Origin: Taudactylus pleione | Taxonomy: Eukaryota > Chordata > Amphibia > Anura > Myobatrachidae | NCBI GenBank assembly: GCA_031769625.1 | Contig: JAUIMM010000519.1 | Coordinates: 1,545,501-1,609,500, forward strand | Reading direction: 5' to 3' | Length of the DNA stretch: 64,000 nt | Shown: piece by piece, positions 42,912 through 54,477 of the stretch | Layout of the letters: each line of letters begins with the position of its first letter | Numbering within the stretch: the stretch's first letter is position 1 | Program-made: the position numbers and the translations under genes | The notes under the pieces: generated by a model | Seen by the model: only the letters and a program-made list of their open reading frames with translations | The model's database searches: none | What the model was told of the DNA's origin: nothing

Positions 42912-44281
42912 CGGACTGTCAGAGCGTCTACCAGAAGAGCCTCTACATCTCCTGTTCTTGACTCATACACAGGCAGCTTGTTGTTGTGTTGGAAGGTCAT
43001 GAGGTCTATTTCCGGAGGACCCCACTTGTTCACCAGTAGTTGAAACACCTCCTGGTGAAGAGACCATTCCCCTGGATGCACGTCTTGACGGCTGAGACAG
43101 TCTGCTTCCCAGTTGAGGACTCCCAGTATGAACACTGCAGAGATGGCAGGGAGATTGTCCTCCGCCCAAGCCAGAATGTGGGACACCTCCTTGGCGGTTT
43201 ATGTCAGCCACCGTGGTGGCGTTGTCTGACTGTACCTGCATGGGTTTTCCGTGTAGAACATGTTCCAATATGTTTATTGGAAGTGCAGCTTCTGCCGGTG
43301 TCCACCTGCCCTGGAACAAGTGTGGACCCATCACTGCTCCCCAGCCTCGTAGACTGGCGTCCATTGTCAGAACGACCCAGTTCGCCACCTAAAAGGGGCA
43401 TCCCCTGTTCAGGTGAGTTGACTGTAGCCACCAGGCCAGAGACAGACGTACCTCCGGAGAAAGCAAAACTGGGCATATTCCACCATGTTGAACACTGACA
43501 CCATGGAGCCCAGTAACCTCATCGCTGAGTGAACAGACACTCAGCGGCTTTGAAGGCAATTGCGCACCTTTGCCTGTAATGCAGAGATCTTTTCCTCCAT
43601 CACAAAGATCCTCTGTTGTTGAGAGTCCAGCAGGGCTCCAAGATGGAGCATCCTCTGTGAGGGAACCAGGGTGGACTTCTTCCAGTTGATCAACCAGCCG
43701 TGAATCTGCAACACAGATATTGTCAGTTGCAGATGGAGCTGGAGGATCTCTGGAGACCCTGCTAACAACAGAAGGTCATCCAGATAAGGCAACAAGCGGA
43801 CCCCCTGCATCCGCAGGTGGGCTGCCATGACCACCATTACTTTGGTAAAGACCGAGGCACTGTGGCCAGACCAAAGGGCAGTGCCTGGAACTGGAAATGT
43901 TCATTGACTACTGCAAACCTGAGGAACTGCTGGTGTGCTAAGATAATAGGGACATGCAGGTAGGAGTCCAGAATGTCCAACGACACCATGAAATCCCCAG
44001 GCTCCATTGCCAGAATAATGGAACGCAGGGTCTCCATCCTGAACTGAGGGACCTCAAGGAGGGAATTGAGGTTTCAGGATGGGCCGGTAAGACCCATTGG
44101 GTTTCTGCACCAGAAAGAGATTGGAATAGTATCCAGTGCCCCTCTGGGGTAACGGAACAGGCACTATAACTCCAGCCTGGAGCATAGAATGCAACACTTT
44201 CTGGAGTTCCAGGGCCTTGTCCTGATCTGATGAAAGACCTGTTGTGAAGGCTGGGAGGCCTTCGCCGGAAGGAGAGGGCAT
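42851..44281 (-). pseudogene. DIRS reverse transcriptase/RNase H, copy 2 (fragmented)
   Basis: RT pieces lie in separate frames: 44281-44054 (NLFLVQKPNGSYRP), 44037-43837 (VSLDILDSYLHVP) and 43837-43541 (LPYLDDLLLLAGSPE). Here the YLDD motif is normal, unlike copy 1. RNase H follows at 43388-42963 (MDASLRGWGA, QSDNATT) and 43186-42851 (NWEAD). About 12 residues after NILE are deleted compared with copy 1, and the breaks between pieces are frameshifts. Confidence 0.85.
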
Positions 44282-44358
44282 ACTCCCAAGAGACCACCTG
44301 GGTGAACTGAAGCAGGCGGCCTCCCACTCTTGGGTCCCCCAAGGGGAGGCTCATCCCG

Positions 44359-45416
44359 TCAGGCTGTAGGCTTATCGTCCAACTTGGGAGTAGAATGTCT
44401 TGTACTCCAAGCCTGCTTCTTTGGCTTAGCAGATTTCCTGTTTCCTGACTGTCTCGGAAAGGACTGTATCTTGGACTTACCCTGGGCCCTATAAGGCTGA
44501 AAAGATGAAGTACCAGACCCTGAAGGGACTGTAGCCGATGGCAAACATGCAGTTTTAGCTGCTGCCAGCGTGGCCACAATTTTGTCCAGATCAGGACCAA
44601 ACAGGATCTGTCTATTAAAGGGCAAGCATTCCAATCCCTTCTTGGAATCTGCAACCGCTTTCCAAGAGTGCAACCACAGGGAGTGGCGAGCCGCTACTGC
44701 TGCCGAGGAGATTCTGGAAGTGAGACCTATACCCAAGGCTGCCTCGTTAATGTACGTGGCTGAGTCTGAGATTGCCAACTAACTCCACTTGCTCAGCTGA
44801 GGAGTCAGTATCCAGAGATGCCTCCAAACTATCTGCCCAGCGCTCCATGGCTCTGGCCACCCAGCATACGACCATAGCCGGTCTGGAAGCCCCACAAGCA
44901 AGGGAATAAATGGATTTTAAACATATTTCCTCCTTGCGATCCGTAACATCTTTTAAGGAGGAAATGGAGGGCAAGGGCAATGTAGCACTCCTCACTAGGC
45001 GTGTGACATGAGAATTCACCTGAGGAGGGGTTTCCCATTTGGAAAAATAATTATCCACAAATGGGTATGCAAAAGCCAAGCATTTCTGAGGCTGGAACCG
45101 CTTACCCGGATTTTTCCACACCTCCTCTAAATGATCCACTAACTGACCAGATAGAGTAAATACAGTGGCATTGCCCTTAATATACTTAGAAAAGGCGTAT
45201 GGATTTAGCCACGGGGGGATCCTCCTCCTCAATAACCAAGGCCACACGGACTGCCCATATAAGGCCAGGTATATAGACTTTAGACTTAGACTCTGCCTCC
45301 TTTGCACGAAGGGGCTCTTGGTCTGAGAAGTCAATAATTTCACTGTCATCAGACGTCATGTCATCATCATCATACTGAGCCATCTGAGACACTGAAGGCC
45401 ACTTAGAAGGCCGCAA
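44359..45416 (-). pseudogene. DIRS Gag-like protein, copy 2 (fragmented)
   Basis: Frames 45416-45186, 45349-44747 and 44778-44359 cover the same blocks as copy 1: SKVYIPGLIWAVR, SGQLVDHLEEVWKNPGKRFQ, and a Ser/Lys-rich tail ending KLDDKPTA. Function is by position in the element. Confidence 0.7.
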
Positions 45417-46063
45417 TGGTCACTCCCCCTGTAAAGCGTCTGTCAAGTGCTGTACCGTAGTGGATAATGAATTCACCCACACAGGCTCCTACGAGACCTA
45501 GGGGGGTGAAACCGGGAGACCCTTAGGTATCATCAACTGCTTGGGGAACCCCTGCATGGGTGATGAGACCACCGCCTGCTGTGATAACCCCATCTGGGGA
45601 AACGCAGGGGTCGTCGCCAACTGGCCCACAAGGGTTGCAAGTGCGTTAGCAAAACAAGCCCAGGGCGGTTCCTGTACAGGCGCAGTGACAGAAAGACAGA
45701 AATCGGGTGTGATATGAGATAATATGCCCAGCATAAACCCTCAGTGTTCACATCTTCCTCTGCTAACAGTACATTACATGTGGTACATTTTAGCTGAAGA
45801 GGGTATTCCATTCACTCCCAGACATGATGAGTTTATACGAAGCGTAGGCGACTCCCCACACAGAAAAACAGTTTGTTTACTGTGAGGCAATGAACAACCT
45901 GCAACACCGCACTGCAAGGGCTTTAGTAGAGGAAGAACAGGGATAGTAAAATGGCTGACAGTCAGAAGTGAAAGTATAGGCAGACAGCGCTAGCAATAAT
46001 CACATACAATGCAGAAATAAATAACCTGCACTACAAGCACTGTGATCAACTACACAGACCAGG

Positions 46064-46534
46064 GGGCCTAATTCAGACCCGCTCGCGAGCGCTCGCAAGC
46101 GGGTCGATGGTGCCCAAGTGCGCATGCGCACGACGGAGGCGGCTCTGTTGAGCGCATGCGCGAGACCCGAATAACGACGGCCAAGCCGTCATTAAGGGTC
46201 TCGCACCAAAGGGGGCATGCTGTCGATGGTGATTCACAGCACGCCCCCTTTCGTGGGCGTGGCTGCCCAGACGGAGGTGTTCCCATGGGAACGCCTACCG
46301 TCTGGGTCCGGCCCCACTGACATCACTAGTGATGTCAGTGGGAGTGCTTTTGGCTCTGATAGAGCCAAAAGCACTCCTGGGCTTGCGGCAGCGAGACCCT
46401 ACCGCAGGCCCATCATTTTGGCCGCTCGCTATAGCTGTGGGTGGTCACCGACAGCTATGCAAGCGGCCAGGAGTCCACTCCAAAAGGTAGGAGGGACAGC
46501 CCTGATTCAGAGCGTCCGGCTCTGAATCACGGCC
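46064..46534. mobile_element. Serial-hairpin MITE, family B, copy 3, inside DIRS copy 2
   Basis: Starts GGGCCTAATTCAGACC and ends GGCTCTGAATCACGGCC; flanked by AGG and AGA, a decayed 3-bp duplication. It has the same stems as the other family B copies, including CACTGACATCACTAGTGATG and GTGCTTTTGGCTCT/AGAGCCAAAAGCAC. DIRS copy 1 is uninterrupted at this point (about 21115), so the insertion came after the two DIRS copies separated. Confidence 0.85.
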
Positions 46535-46970
46535 AGAGCCTGGTAGGAAACAGCGCTGCACACTCTGACCTTATCGTAGGAGGGGTATGCAGGGGGACCC
46601 GGACCACGATGCCACCTGTATCAAACTCCAGCAGCGTTTGGACACTTCCTAGAAAATGGCCACCGAGGAGCTGAGAGGAGGTGGGCCCGGGGAAGGAGTC
46701 AGCCCGTCAGACCGCTGTGGAAAGGCACTGTGCAGCGGGGGAGGTGGCGGCTGTGAGGGAAGGCACGTTCCCCTGGCATTCTATTAACCCCTGGGACGCT
46801 GGAGCATAACCATACTGCTGCAGCCCGCTAACCCTGGTGGTCTAGTGGAAGCGCAGGATCAGTACCTGGCTCCACGCGCAGCCTGTCCCCAGGGAGCCCC
46901 CTGCCTGAGGACCAAATGACTGTGAATCGGCGGGTATCCTGTGGATACCCTATGGACCCTGAAGTAGAAA

Positions 46971-47162
46971 GATTGATTTATGCTATAGATTGCAGAATTG
47001 AAATAGATTGATTTATACTATAAATTGCAGTAAGCTATATCTATACAGTATATAGAAAGATAGACAGAGTTATATTAAAAAATTATAGCTTGCAGACATT
47101 GCTTACCTCAGTAGGCTGATAATGTGACTGGTTGACATCATAGACAGCCTTTGTAAATAATA
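46971..47162. repeat. Satellite array, segment 9 (start of block B, copy 3)
   Basis: Spacer units and a core block (GTAGGCTGATAATGTGACTG) that reads GACATCATAGACAGCC without the insertion found in block copies 1 and 2. The core is cut by the DIRS remnant. Confidence 0.7.
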
Positions 47163-47374
47163 AAGAGATATGGTAAGAACTTACCCTTGTTATCGCTATT
47201 TCTACGAAGTCCATAGGGTTCCACAGGATACCTTGGGGTATAGGCGATGGCAGTAGTCATTGGGCACCTCAGAGTTAATTTTCATCTCTCAGGATGCACT
47301 GGGGTCCCTCTCCTACTGCCATCGCCTATACCCCAAGGTATCCTGTGAATACCCTATGGACCCTGAAGTAGAAA
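47163..47374. mobile_element. DIRS remnant made of the two termini only
   Basis: The left part is the 3' terminus (GAGATATGGTAAGAACTTAC, TCCACAGGATACCTTGGGG) and the right part the 5' terminus (TACCCCAAGGTATCCTGTGA to CTGAAGTAGAAA). Nothing of the interior remains. The inner arms at 47226-47256 and 47313-47343 pair perfectly over 31 bp, and the loop holds the CTCAGGATGCACTGGGGTCC phrase. It has both element ends in 212 bp, so it is either a deletion product or a non-autonomous derivative. Confidence 0.85.
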
Positions 47375-47525
47375 GATATATTTATACTGTAGATTAGTTG
47401 ATTGATAATATATTAGATGACACATTAATTGATTGATTTATACTATAGATTGATTGCAGTAATTTAGATAGATAGCTAGCTAGCTAGACAGATACATTGA
47501 TTGATTTATTGTATAGACTGTAGAC
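47375..47525. repeat. Satellite array, segment 10
   Basis: Spacer units resembling 28925-29040. A TAGC repeat lies near 47472-47487. Confidence 0.65.
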
Positions 47526-48319
47526 ATGTATTCTAATACCCCGCTAAGCGAGGTATTACGTCTGACACTGTACAGACAATTCCCAGCAGCCTCTGCAGCT
47601 GCTCAAGAGGTCAAGAGCTGTGTCACATGACCAGTGTCAGGTAGAAAGGTCAATGACAGTTGGAGGCTAGTGGCAGTTGGTCAGGAGAGAGCTAAGGAGT
47701 GTCTGAGGCATCTGTGCTGCTGTTCGGTCCTGAGAGGGGAGAGGAGAAAAGATGGATTCTCTCAGCAGCTTCAGATTGCTGTTTAAGCAATGGATGACTG
47801 GGAAGCTCTGGAGATGGACTGAATGGAGGGTCCAACAGATATAGAACAGGTTCCATTGCCACAGCTGAGATCAGGTCTGTAGCTGAACATGTACATTGCA
47901 CCAATTACAGTTGCCAACACTATAACTGGATAAGCAGCTGAGGCAAGTCAGGCTAAAGGCTAAATGAGCCTTCTGTGAGGGCCATCCCAAGGAGCGCTGC
48001 TATAACGTTTCACACCTAGCAACTGTTCACCTTCTGTGCCTGAGGTAAAAGACAGTTACAGGAGCCCAGCAAGACCTGGTTCTCATATAACGTACCCTAC
48101 ATACCTGTTAGGGGGAAGAATCTCTTAATTTAAAGATATACAGAGCATTACAGACACCCAGAGACAGCACCTGTATAAAAGTAGAGTTTTAGCCATTGGA
48201 TTCAACAGAGATAGTGAATTTAGTAATAAGACAGCAGACTGATATTGCTGGAAGCACCAGGAGAGGTCCCTTATCACAAAGCTATAATCCTAGGAAAGTA
48301 AATAACTGGTGTATTTTAA
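47526..48319. other. Unassigned DNA
   Basis: No gene or element recognised. GTGTCACATGACCAGTGTCAG near 47620 is a small imperfect palindrome. Confidence 0.4.
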
Positions 48320-48321
48320 TA

Positions 48322-49917
48322 CAGTGCAACCGCAAAGTATTAACAACGCTTCACTTTTTCCACATTTTGTTATGTTACAGCCTTATTCCAAAATGGAATA
48401 AATTCATTTTTGTCCTCAAAATTCTACACACAATACCCCATAATGACATGCAAAAAGTTTTTTTTTTTTTAGATTTTTGCAAATGTAATAAAAAAAAAGT
48501 AAAACACTAAGAAATCACATGTACATAAGTATTCACAACCTTTGCTCAATACTTTGTTGATACACCTTTGGCAGCAATTACAGCGTCAAGTCTTTTTGAA
48601 TATGATGCCACAAGCTTGGCACACCTATCTTTGGGCAGTTTCGCCCATTCCTCTTTGCAGCACCTCTCAAGCTCCATCAGGTTGGATGGGAAGCGTCGGT
48701 GCTCAGCCATTTTCAGATCTCTCCAGAGATGTTAAATCAGGATTCAAGTTTGGGCTCTGGCTGGGCCACTCAAGGACATTCACAGAGTTGTCCTGAAGCC
48801 AATCCTTTGATATCTTGGCTATGTGCTTAGGGTCGTTGTCCTGCTGAAAGATGAACCATCGCCCCAGTCTGAGGTCAAGAGCACTCTGGAGCAGGTTTTC
48901 ACCCAGGATGTCTCTGTACGTTGCTGCATTCATCTTTCCCTCTATCCTGACTAGTCTCCCAGTTCCTGCCACTGAAAAACATCCCCACAGCATATTGCTG
49001 CCACCACCATGCTTCACTGTAGGGATGATATTGGCCTGGTGATGAGCGGTGCCTGGTTTCCTCCAAACATAGTGCCTGGCATTCACGCCAAAGAGTTCAA
49101 TCTTTGTCTCTCATGGTTTGAGAGTCCTTCAGGTGCATTTTGGCAAATTCCAGGTGGGCTGCCATGTTCTTTTTACTAAGGAGTGGCTTCTGTCTGGCCA
49201 CTCTACAGTACAGGCCTGATTGGTGGATTGCTGCAGAGATGGTTGTCCTTCTGGAAGGTTCTCCTCTCTTCACAGAGGAATGCTGTAGCTCTGACAGAGT
49301 GACCATCAGGTTCTTGGTCACCTCCCTGACTAGGGCCCTTCTCCCCCGATCGCTCAGTATAGACGGCCGGCCAACTCTAGGAAGAGTCCTGGTGGCTCCG
49401 AACTTCTTCCATTTACGGATGATGGAGGCCACTGTGCTCATTGGGACCTTCAAAGCAGCAGATATTTTTCTGTACCCTTCCCCAGATTTGTGCCTCGAGA
49501 CAATGCCTTCGACTTCATGCTTGGTTTGTGCTCTGACATGCACTGTCAAGTGTGGGACCTTATATAGACAGGTGTATGCCTTTCAAAATCATGTCCAATG
49601 AACTGAATTTACCACAGGTGGACTCCAATTAAGCTGTATGAACATCTTAAGGATGATCAGGGGAAACAGGATGCACCTGAGCTCAATTTTGAGATTCATG
49701 GCAAAGGCTGTGAATACTTATGCACATGTGATTTCTTAGTGGGTTTTTTTTTAATTAAATTTGCAAAAATCTCAAAAAAACTTTTTACACGTTGTCATTA
49801 TGGGGTATTGTGTGTAGAATTTTGAGGACAAAAATGAATTTATTCCATTTTGGAATAAGGCTGTAACATAACAAAATGTGGATAAAGTGAAGCTTTGTGA
49901 ATACTTTCCGGATGCAC

Positions 49918-49919
<2 letters not shown>
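48322..49919 (-). mobile_element. Tc1-like transposon, inactive copy
   Basis: Left end CAGTGCAACCGCAAAGTATT, right end AATACTTTCCGGATGCACTG, preceded by TA on the left; on the right the TA has become TG next to a GT microsatellite. The inverted repeats extend inward through CCTTATTCCAAAATGGAATA. Length (1.6 kb) is normal for Tc1. The transposase is broken. Confidence 0.9.
48703..49549 (-). pseudogene. Tc1-like transposase, broken
   Basis: The N-terminal half (49549-49097) has the paired helix-turn-helix region (EGYRKISAALKVPMSTVASI) and GRPSILSDR. The expected ATG reads GTG. After [11 protein letters not shown] the frame shifts, and the C-terminal half (49086-48703) contains [26 protein letters not shown] with the second catalytic Asp, and [11 protein letters not shown], where the catalytic Glu region is damaged and soon ends at a stop. 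Part of the first Asp region is lost at the break. Confidence 0.85.
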
Positions 49920-49948
<29 letters not shown>

Positions 49949-49963
49949 ATATATATATATATA
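49920..49963. repeat. GT/TA microsatellite between two Tc1 elements
   Basis: A GTGTGT run followed by TATATA. It joins the right end of one Tc1 element to the left end of the next. Confidence 0.9.
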
Positions 49964-51598
49964 CAGTCAGGTCCATAAATATTGGGACATTGACAGAATT
50001 TTCAGATTTTGGCCTCTATTCACCACCACAATGGTTTTGATGTGCTTTAATTGCGGACTTTCAGATTTAATTTGAGGGTAATTACATCCAAATCGGGTGA
50101 ATGGTGTAGAAATTACAATGGTTTCAATATGTGCCTCCCACTTTTTAAGGGGCCAAAAGTAATGGGACTATCAACTCAGAAGCTATTTCATGAACAGGTG
50201 TGGGCTATTCCCTCGTTATTTCATTATCAATTAAGCAGGTAAAAGGTCTGGAGTTGATTCTAGGTGTGACATTTGCATTTGGAATCAGTTGATGTCGACT
50301 CTCAATATAAGATCCAAAGAGCTGTCACTATCAGTGAAGCAAGCCATCATTAGGCTGAAAAATCAAAACAAGCCCATCAGAGAGATAGCAAAAACATTAG
50401 GTGTGGCCAAATCAACTGTTTGGAACATTCTTAAAAAGAAAGAACGCACCGGAGAGCTCAGCAACGCCAAAAGACCAGGAAGACCACGGAAAACAACTGT
50501 GGTGGATGACAGAAGAATTATGTCCCTGGTGAAGAAAAACCCCTTCACAACAGTTGGCCAAATCAAGAACACTCTTCAGGAGGTAGATGTATATGTGTCA
50601 AAGTCAACAATCAAGAGAAGACTTCACAAAAGTGAATATAGAGGATTCACCACAAGATGCAAACCATTGGTGAGCCACAAAAACAGGAAGACCAGATTAG
50701 AGTTTGCCAAACAACATCTAAAAAAGCCATTGCAGTTCTGGAACAACATCCTATGGACAGATAAGACAAAGATCAACTTGTACCAGAGTGATGGGAAGAG
50801 AAGAGTACGAAGAAGAAAAGGAACTGCTCATGACCCAAAACATACCACCTTATCAGTGAAGCATGGTGGTGGTAGTGTCATGGCGTGGGCATGTATGGCT
50901 GCCAATGGAACTGGTTCCCTTGTATTTATTGATGATGTGACTGCTGACAAAAGCAGCAGAATGAATTGTGAAGTGTTACGGGCAATATTATATGCTCATA
51001 TTCAGTCAAATACTTCAGAACTCATTGGACGGCGCTTCACAGTGCAGATGGACAATGACCCGAAGCATACTGCAAAAGCAACCAAAGAGTTTTTTAAGGC
51101 TAAAAAGTGGAATGTTATGCAATGGCCAAGTCAATCCCCTGACCTGAATCCGATTGAGCATACATTTCACTTGATGAAGACAAAACTGAAGGGAAAATGC
51201 CCCAAGAACAAGCAGGAACTGAAGACATTTGCAGTAGAGGCCTGGCAGACCATCACCAGGGATGAAACCCAGCGTCTGGTGATGTCTATGCGGTCCAGAC
51301 TTCAGGCTGTAATTGCCTGCAAAGGATTTGCAACAAAGTATTAAAAAATGAAAGTTAGATTTAGGATTGTTTAGTTTGTCCCATTACTTTTGGCCCCTTA
51401 AAAAGTGGGAGGCACATATAGAAACTGTTGTAATTGCTACACCGTTCACCTGATTTGGATGTAATTACCCTCAAATTAAATCTGAAAGTCTGCAGTTAAA
51501 GCACATCTTGTTTGTTTCATTTCAAAGCCATTGTGGTGGTGAATAGAGGCCAAAATCTGAAAATTCTGTCAATGTCCCAATATTTATGGACCTGACTG
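49964..51598 (+). mobile_element. Tc1-like transposon with intact transposase
   Basis: Ends CAGTCAGGTCCATAAATATT and AATATTTATGGACCTGACTG with TA on both sides. The inverted repeats are about 205-220 bp (49964-50168 and 51378-51598) and nearly identical. The single gene is open from start to stop. Structure, terminal repeats and gene are complete, so it could have been active recently. A fragment of the same family is at 22005-22207. Confidence 0.92.
50292..51344 (+). CDS. Tc1-like transposase, intact
   Basis: A 350-residue DD34E transposase that would cut and paste its element in the nucleus. The first helix-turn-helix spans about residues 10-50 (IREIAKTLGVAKSTVWNI), the GRPR motif is at 63-66, and the second helix-turn-helix at about 85-112. 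The catalytic triad is Asp157 (ILWTDKTK), Asp254 (QMDNDPKHT) and Glu289 (LNPIEH), with 34 residues between the last two. The glycine-rich KHGGGSVMAW box is at 190-199. The ATG was chosen because the codon before it is TTG. The only oddity is Lys after the first Asp, where many relatives have Glu. Confidence 0.92.
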   Translation: MSTLNIRSKELSLSVKQAIIRLKNQNKPIREIAKTLGVAKSTVWNILKKKERTGELSNAKRPGRPRKTTVVDDRRIMSLVKKNPFTTVGQIKNTLQEVDVYVSKSTIKRRLHKSEYRGFTTRCKPLVSHKNRKTRLEFAKQHLKKPLQFWNNILWTDKTKINLYQSDGKRRVRRRKGTAHDPKHTTLSVKHGGGSVMAWACMAANGTGSLVFIDDVTADKSSRMNCEVLRAILYAHIQSNTSELIGRRFTVQMDNDPKHTAKATKEFFKAKKWNVMQWPSQSPDLNPIEHTFHLMKTKLKGKCPKNKQELKTFAVEAWQTITRDETQRLVMSMRSRLQAVIACKGFATKY

Positions 51599-51599
51599 T

Positions 51600-53112
51600 A
51601 TATATATATATATATATATATACTAAGGATATTGAATTTCAACCTCTATATGCACCTACCTAAACCTTCTAAACCCTGCCTATAAACCTCTAAAATTTAC
51701 GCTATTTGCGTACGCAGTCATACAGTAAAATAAAGACTTTAGACCTTGAACATGTGTTCCAAAGCACAAAGTATTATTCAAGTAAAGTACAGTCAGTTAC
51801 ACGCTGTGATCTAAGTACAATTTAGCGCAAAGAATTATACAGACCCAAGATAGTCATATATGCGCACGCGCTCTGGACCAGATAACGGCATCAGCAAGAA
51901 ACCTTTGTCAATCAGCAAGACTAGAAACCCAGGGTCAGAGCACACATATTTATACCCCCCAGAAATAGACAACACAATAGAGGAGTTTGTTGCTGATCCC
52001 ATTGGTTCCCAGTGCGGGTGCATTTGTTACAGGGCATTTAACAGGTTGGTTCAAATGGCCACAGTCCAGCCTCCAACAGCTGGTTGCCTTCGTTTTCCCA
52101 CCTCATGCAAATCTAGACTGTTAGTTTTACAAAGTAGATTTTGGTTCTTTTTGTCTTTACGGTCCATAAGTTGCGAACGCATGTTCCGATCTTCACACCG
52201 ATGGTACTGGAAAACTTTGGATAAAGTGCAGATCAGTATAATATCAAACACGGCTTACTTATCACGTATTAAACCTTAGATACCAAAATAGTCTTTATTT
52301 CACAGCATTTGTAATAAATGAATAAAACTTAGATCTTTTACTTTATAGCTATGGAACCTTTTGTGTAAGTGTGCATTATGTAAGTATTAGGGATATGGGA
52401 AAAGACGCTAGATAGGTTTATCTGATTTAGGGCAGATGTGCATGCATGCAGCTAATAAACAGCATTCACATGCAGGTTATTGTGCATTCGCTACTGAGCG
52501 TCATGTTAGCAGCGCAACTGTGCTTAATGTGCAGTGTTTATGCATGAGATTCTATCTATGATGGACTTAACATACATATATATATATATATACATACACA
52601 CACATCTCTCATTCCTCACTAACAGTTTCAAACTGCAATGCAAATGTGTTACGGGCAGTGAGCTTCACTTCTCAAACAAGGTGGAGAACCCCAGCTGTGA
52701 AGCTGGGGCCATTCTGTCTGGGAGTGATACTAAAACCTGTTTAGGATTCAGACAAATTCAATTGTGTAGATCAATATCTGGGTTATATTACAATTGCCAT
52801 AACTATACTTGTCTATATACAGGGATTCCCAATTTGTATGTAAAACACTCAGTATTCTAGTGTATTGTCTATTCTATTTACTTTTCTCAGGAGGCTGTTT
52901 TTCTAGTTGTTTTTGGTAGATCATCAAAAACATTGCCATCTGTACTTAGCTCGTGAGTTGTAACTTAAAATGGCGCTGGTCGCAAAATGGCGTCTTGCAG
53001 ATTCTTATTTTTAAGATGGAGTCTAGCTGCCATTCGCAAGATGGCGTCACGCATGCTAATTTTTACGCTGATTCCGTCTCAGCCACTAATCCAGCTTCGA
53101 CAATATATATTC
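51600..53112. other. Unassigned DNA with microsatellites
   Basis: TA runs at 51599-51622 and 52572-52592. The open frame at 51860-52279 (139 codons) has no known motif. The phrases AAAATGGCG and AAGATGGCGTC repeat near 52969-53046. No gene could be supported. Confidence 0.4.
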
Positions 53113-53359
53113 TACCTGTAGTCTCCACGACGGCAATGTATCAGACACCTGTATGTCTGTATTCTCCGCAGCGGCAATGTGCAATACGGAAGTCGGGTTG
53201 AATGAGCCGCCACATCAATGAGTAGATACATCAATGGGTAGATACATCACACTGTCCGTTGATGTGCCGGCTCATTCAACCCGACTTCCGTATTGCACGT
53301 TGCCGCTGCGGAGAATACAAACAGGTGTCTGATACATTGCCGCCATGGAGACTACAGGT
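53113..53359. repeat. Fold-back with 105-bp arms
   Basis: Left arm ACCTGTAGTCTCCACGACGG to AGTCGGGTTGAATGAGCC pairs with right arm GGCTCATTCAACCCGACT to CATGGAGACTACAGGT. The loop holds a direct repeat of GTAGATACATCA. Probably a MITE-like fold-back; a target duplication was not identified. Confidence 0.75.
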
Positions 53360-54477
53360 GTGCAGGCCTCCGGAGGATAGAGGAGATAGACCCGGCACTT
53401 TATGCAGGTTCAGTCCACCTGACACTTTCATCGGCTATTGCTGCTACAAAAAATACAAGTATACATACCTCCGGATAACAGAAAGAGGAAAACCCGGTAT
53501 TCGTTACAAACGTGAGTGCACCACGTGTTGGTAAACAGTATACCTTTTCTATATGTACTGATTGTGCAGTATCCTACCCTCCTGGAGGATTATGTTTATA
53601 ATATATATGTATTGACTTATTATGGGACTGAAGCAAAGATAGCGCAAATAAGAGCAAGCTACATTGAAACAATTCAGATATTCGCTATCTTACAGTTCAT
53701 TGCAACAAACTATCTAAGGTGTTTATACTTCGGATATTCTAGTCTATTCATTATCCGCATCTATAGATATTATCAAATATCTTACCTCAATAATTCCGGA
53801 TTTTTTGGATTCAATATTTGATCTTTCTTGTGTCTGAATTTTATATATTAAATAAGTTCAGTTGTCATATTTTTAAAACATTTATTTTTTTGTCTAACCA
53901 ATATCCATCTTTTGATTCAAAGTTAGCATTTGTGTAGGGGAGGCATTTTTTTCCCATTGTGATATTTTTATCATACAATTTTATATGATTATCAATAAAT
54001 ATTTGATTGCGCTTCATTGTTCTATTTGTATCAATTATATAAGTTACTGATATTAATGGTGATTGGCCAATATAAAATATATGTTTAAATGTAAACCTTG
54101 TTGCTATAGTTAGTGTAAATATATTTTTTTGTAAATTTTATATGTATTTTGACCTATAAGAGTTGGTATTGTGTTTATCGTGCACACAAAAGGATGCGTG
54201 CTGTACTAACTTTAATATTATCCTCAGTTGTGATGATGCTTTCCAGAATATAGCCACAACAGAAGAGTTACTGTAAAATAAAGTGAATTTAGCATTGATG
54301 GTTGTGCCCATTATTGTGTTGGATTGGGGAACACTTGCCTCTCTGCTGTATGAGGAAAGAAACAAGACAACACTACAAAAAGTTTTGGAGGGAAGAGAGT
54401 AGAGTTTGTCCGCATCACATCCAACAATATAACACTGTGAGTAACCATTATGCCCTAGGGTTGTTACATAAGTAGAC
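53360..54477. other. Unassigned AT-rich DNA
   Basis: No gene or element recognised. The 101- and 113-codon frames have no known motif. Confidence 0.4.

Larger units (their letters stand above)
41591..46970 (-). mobile_element. DIRS retrotransposon, copy 2 (3'-truncated within the internal complementary region)
   Basis: Same order and sequence family as the copy at 16031-21975. The left edge begins TCCACAGGATACCTTGGGG, that is in the middle of the internal complementary region, so the 3' terminal repeat and half of that region are missing. The right edge keeps only about 38 bases of the 5' terminus (GGTATCCTGTGGATACCC to AGTAGAAA), after an internal deletion of about 0.4 kb relative to copy 1. 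A MITE sits at 46064-46534. The recombinase frame is open, but RT and Gag are broken. Confidence 0.9.

Noticed and set aside
51860..52279. 139-codon plus-strand frame
   Set aside because: No known motif and no conserved partner; low confidence of coding.
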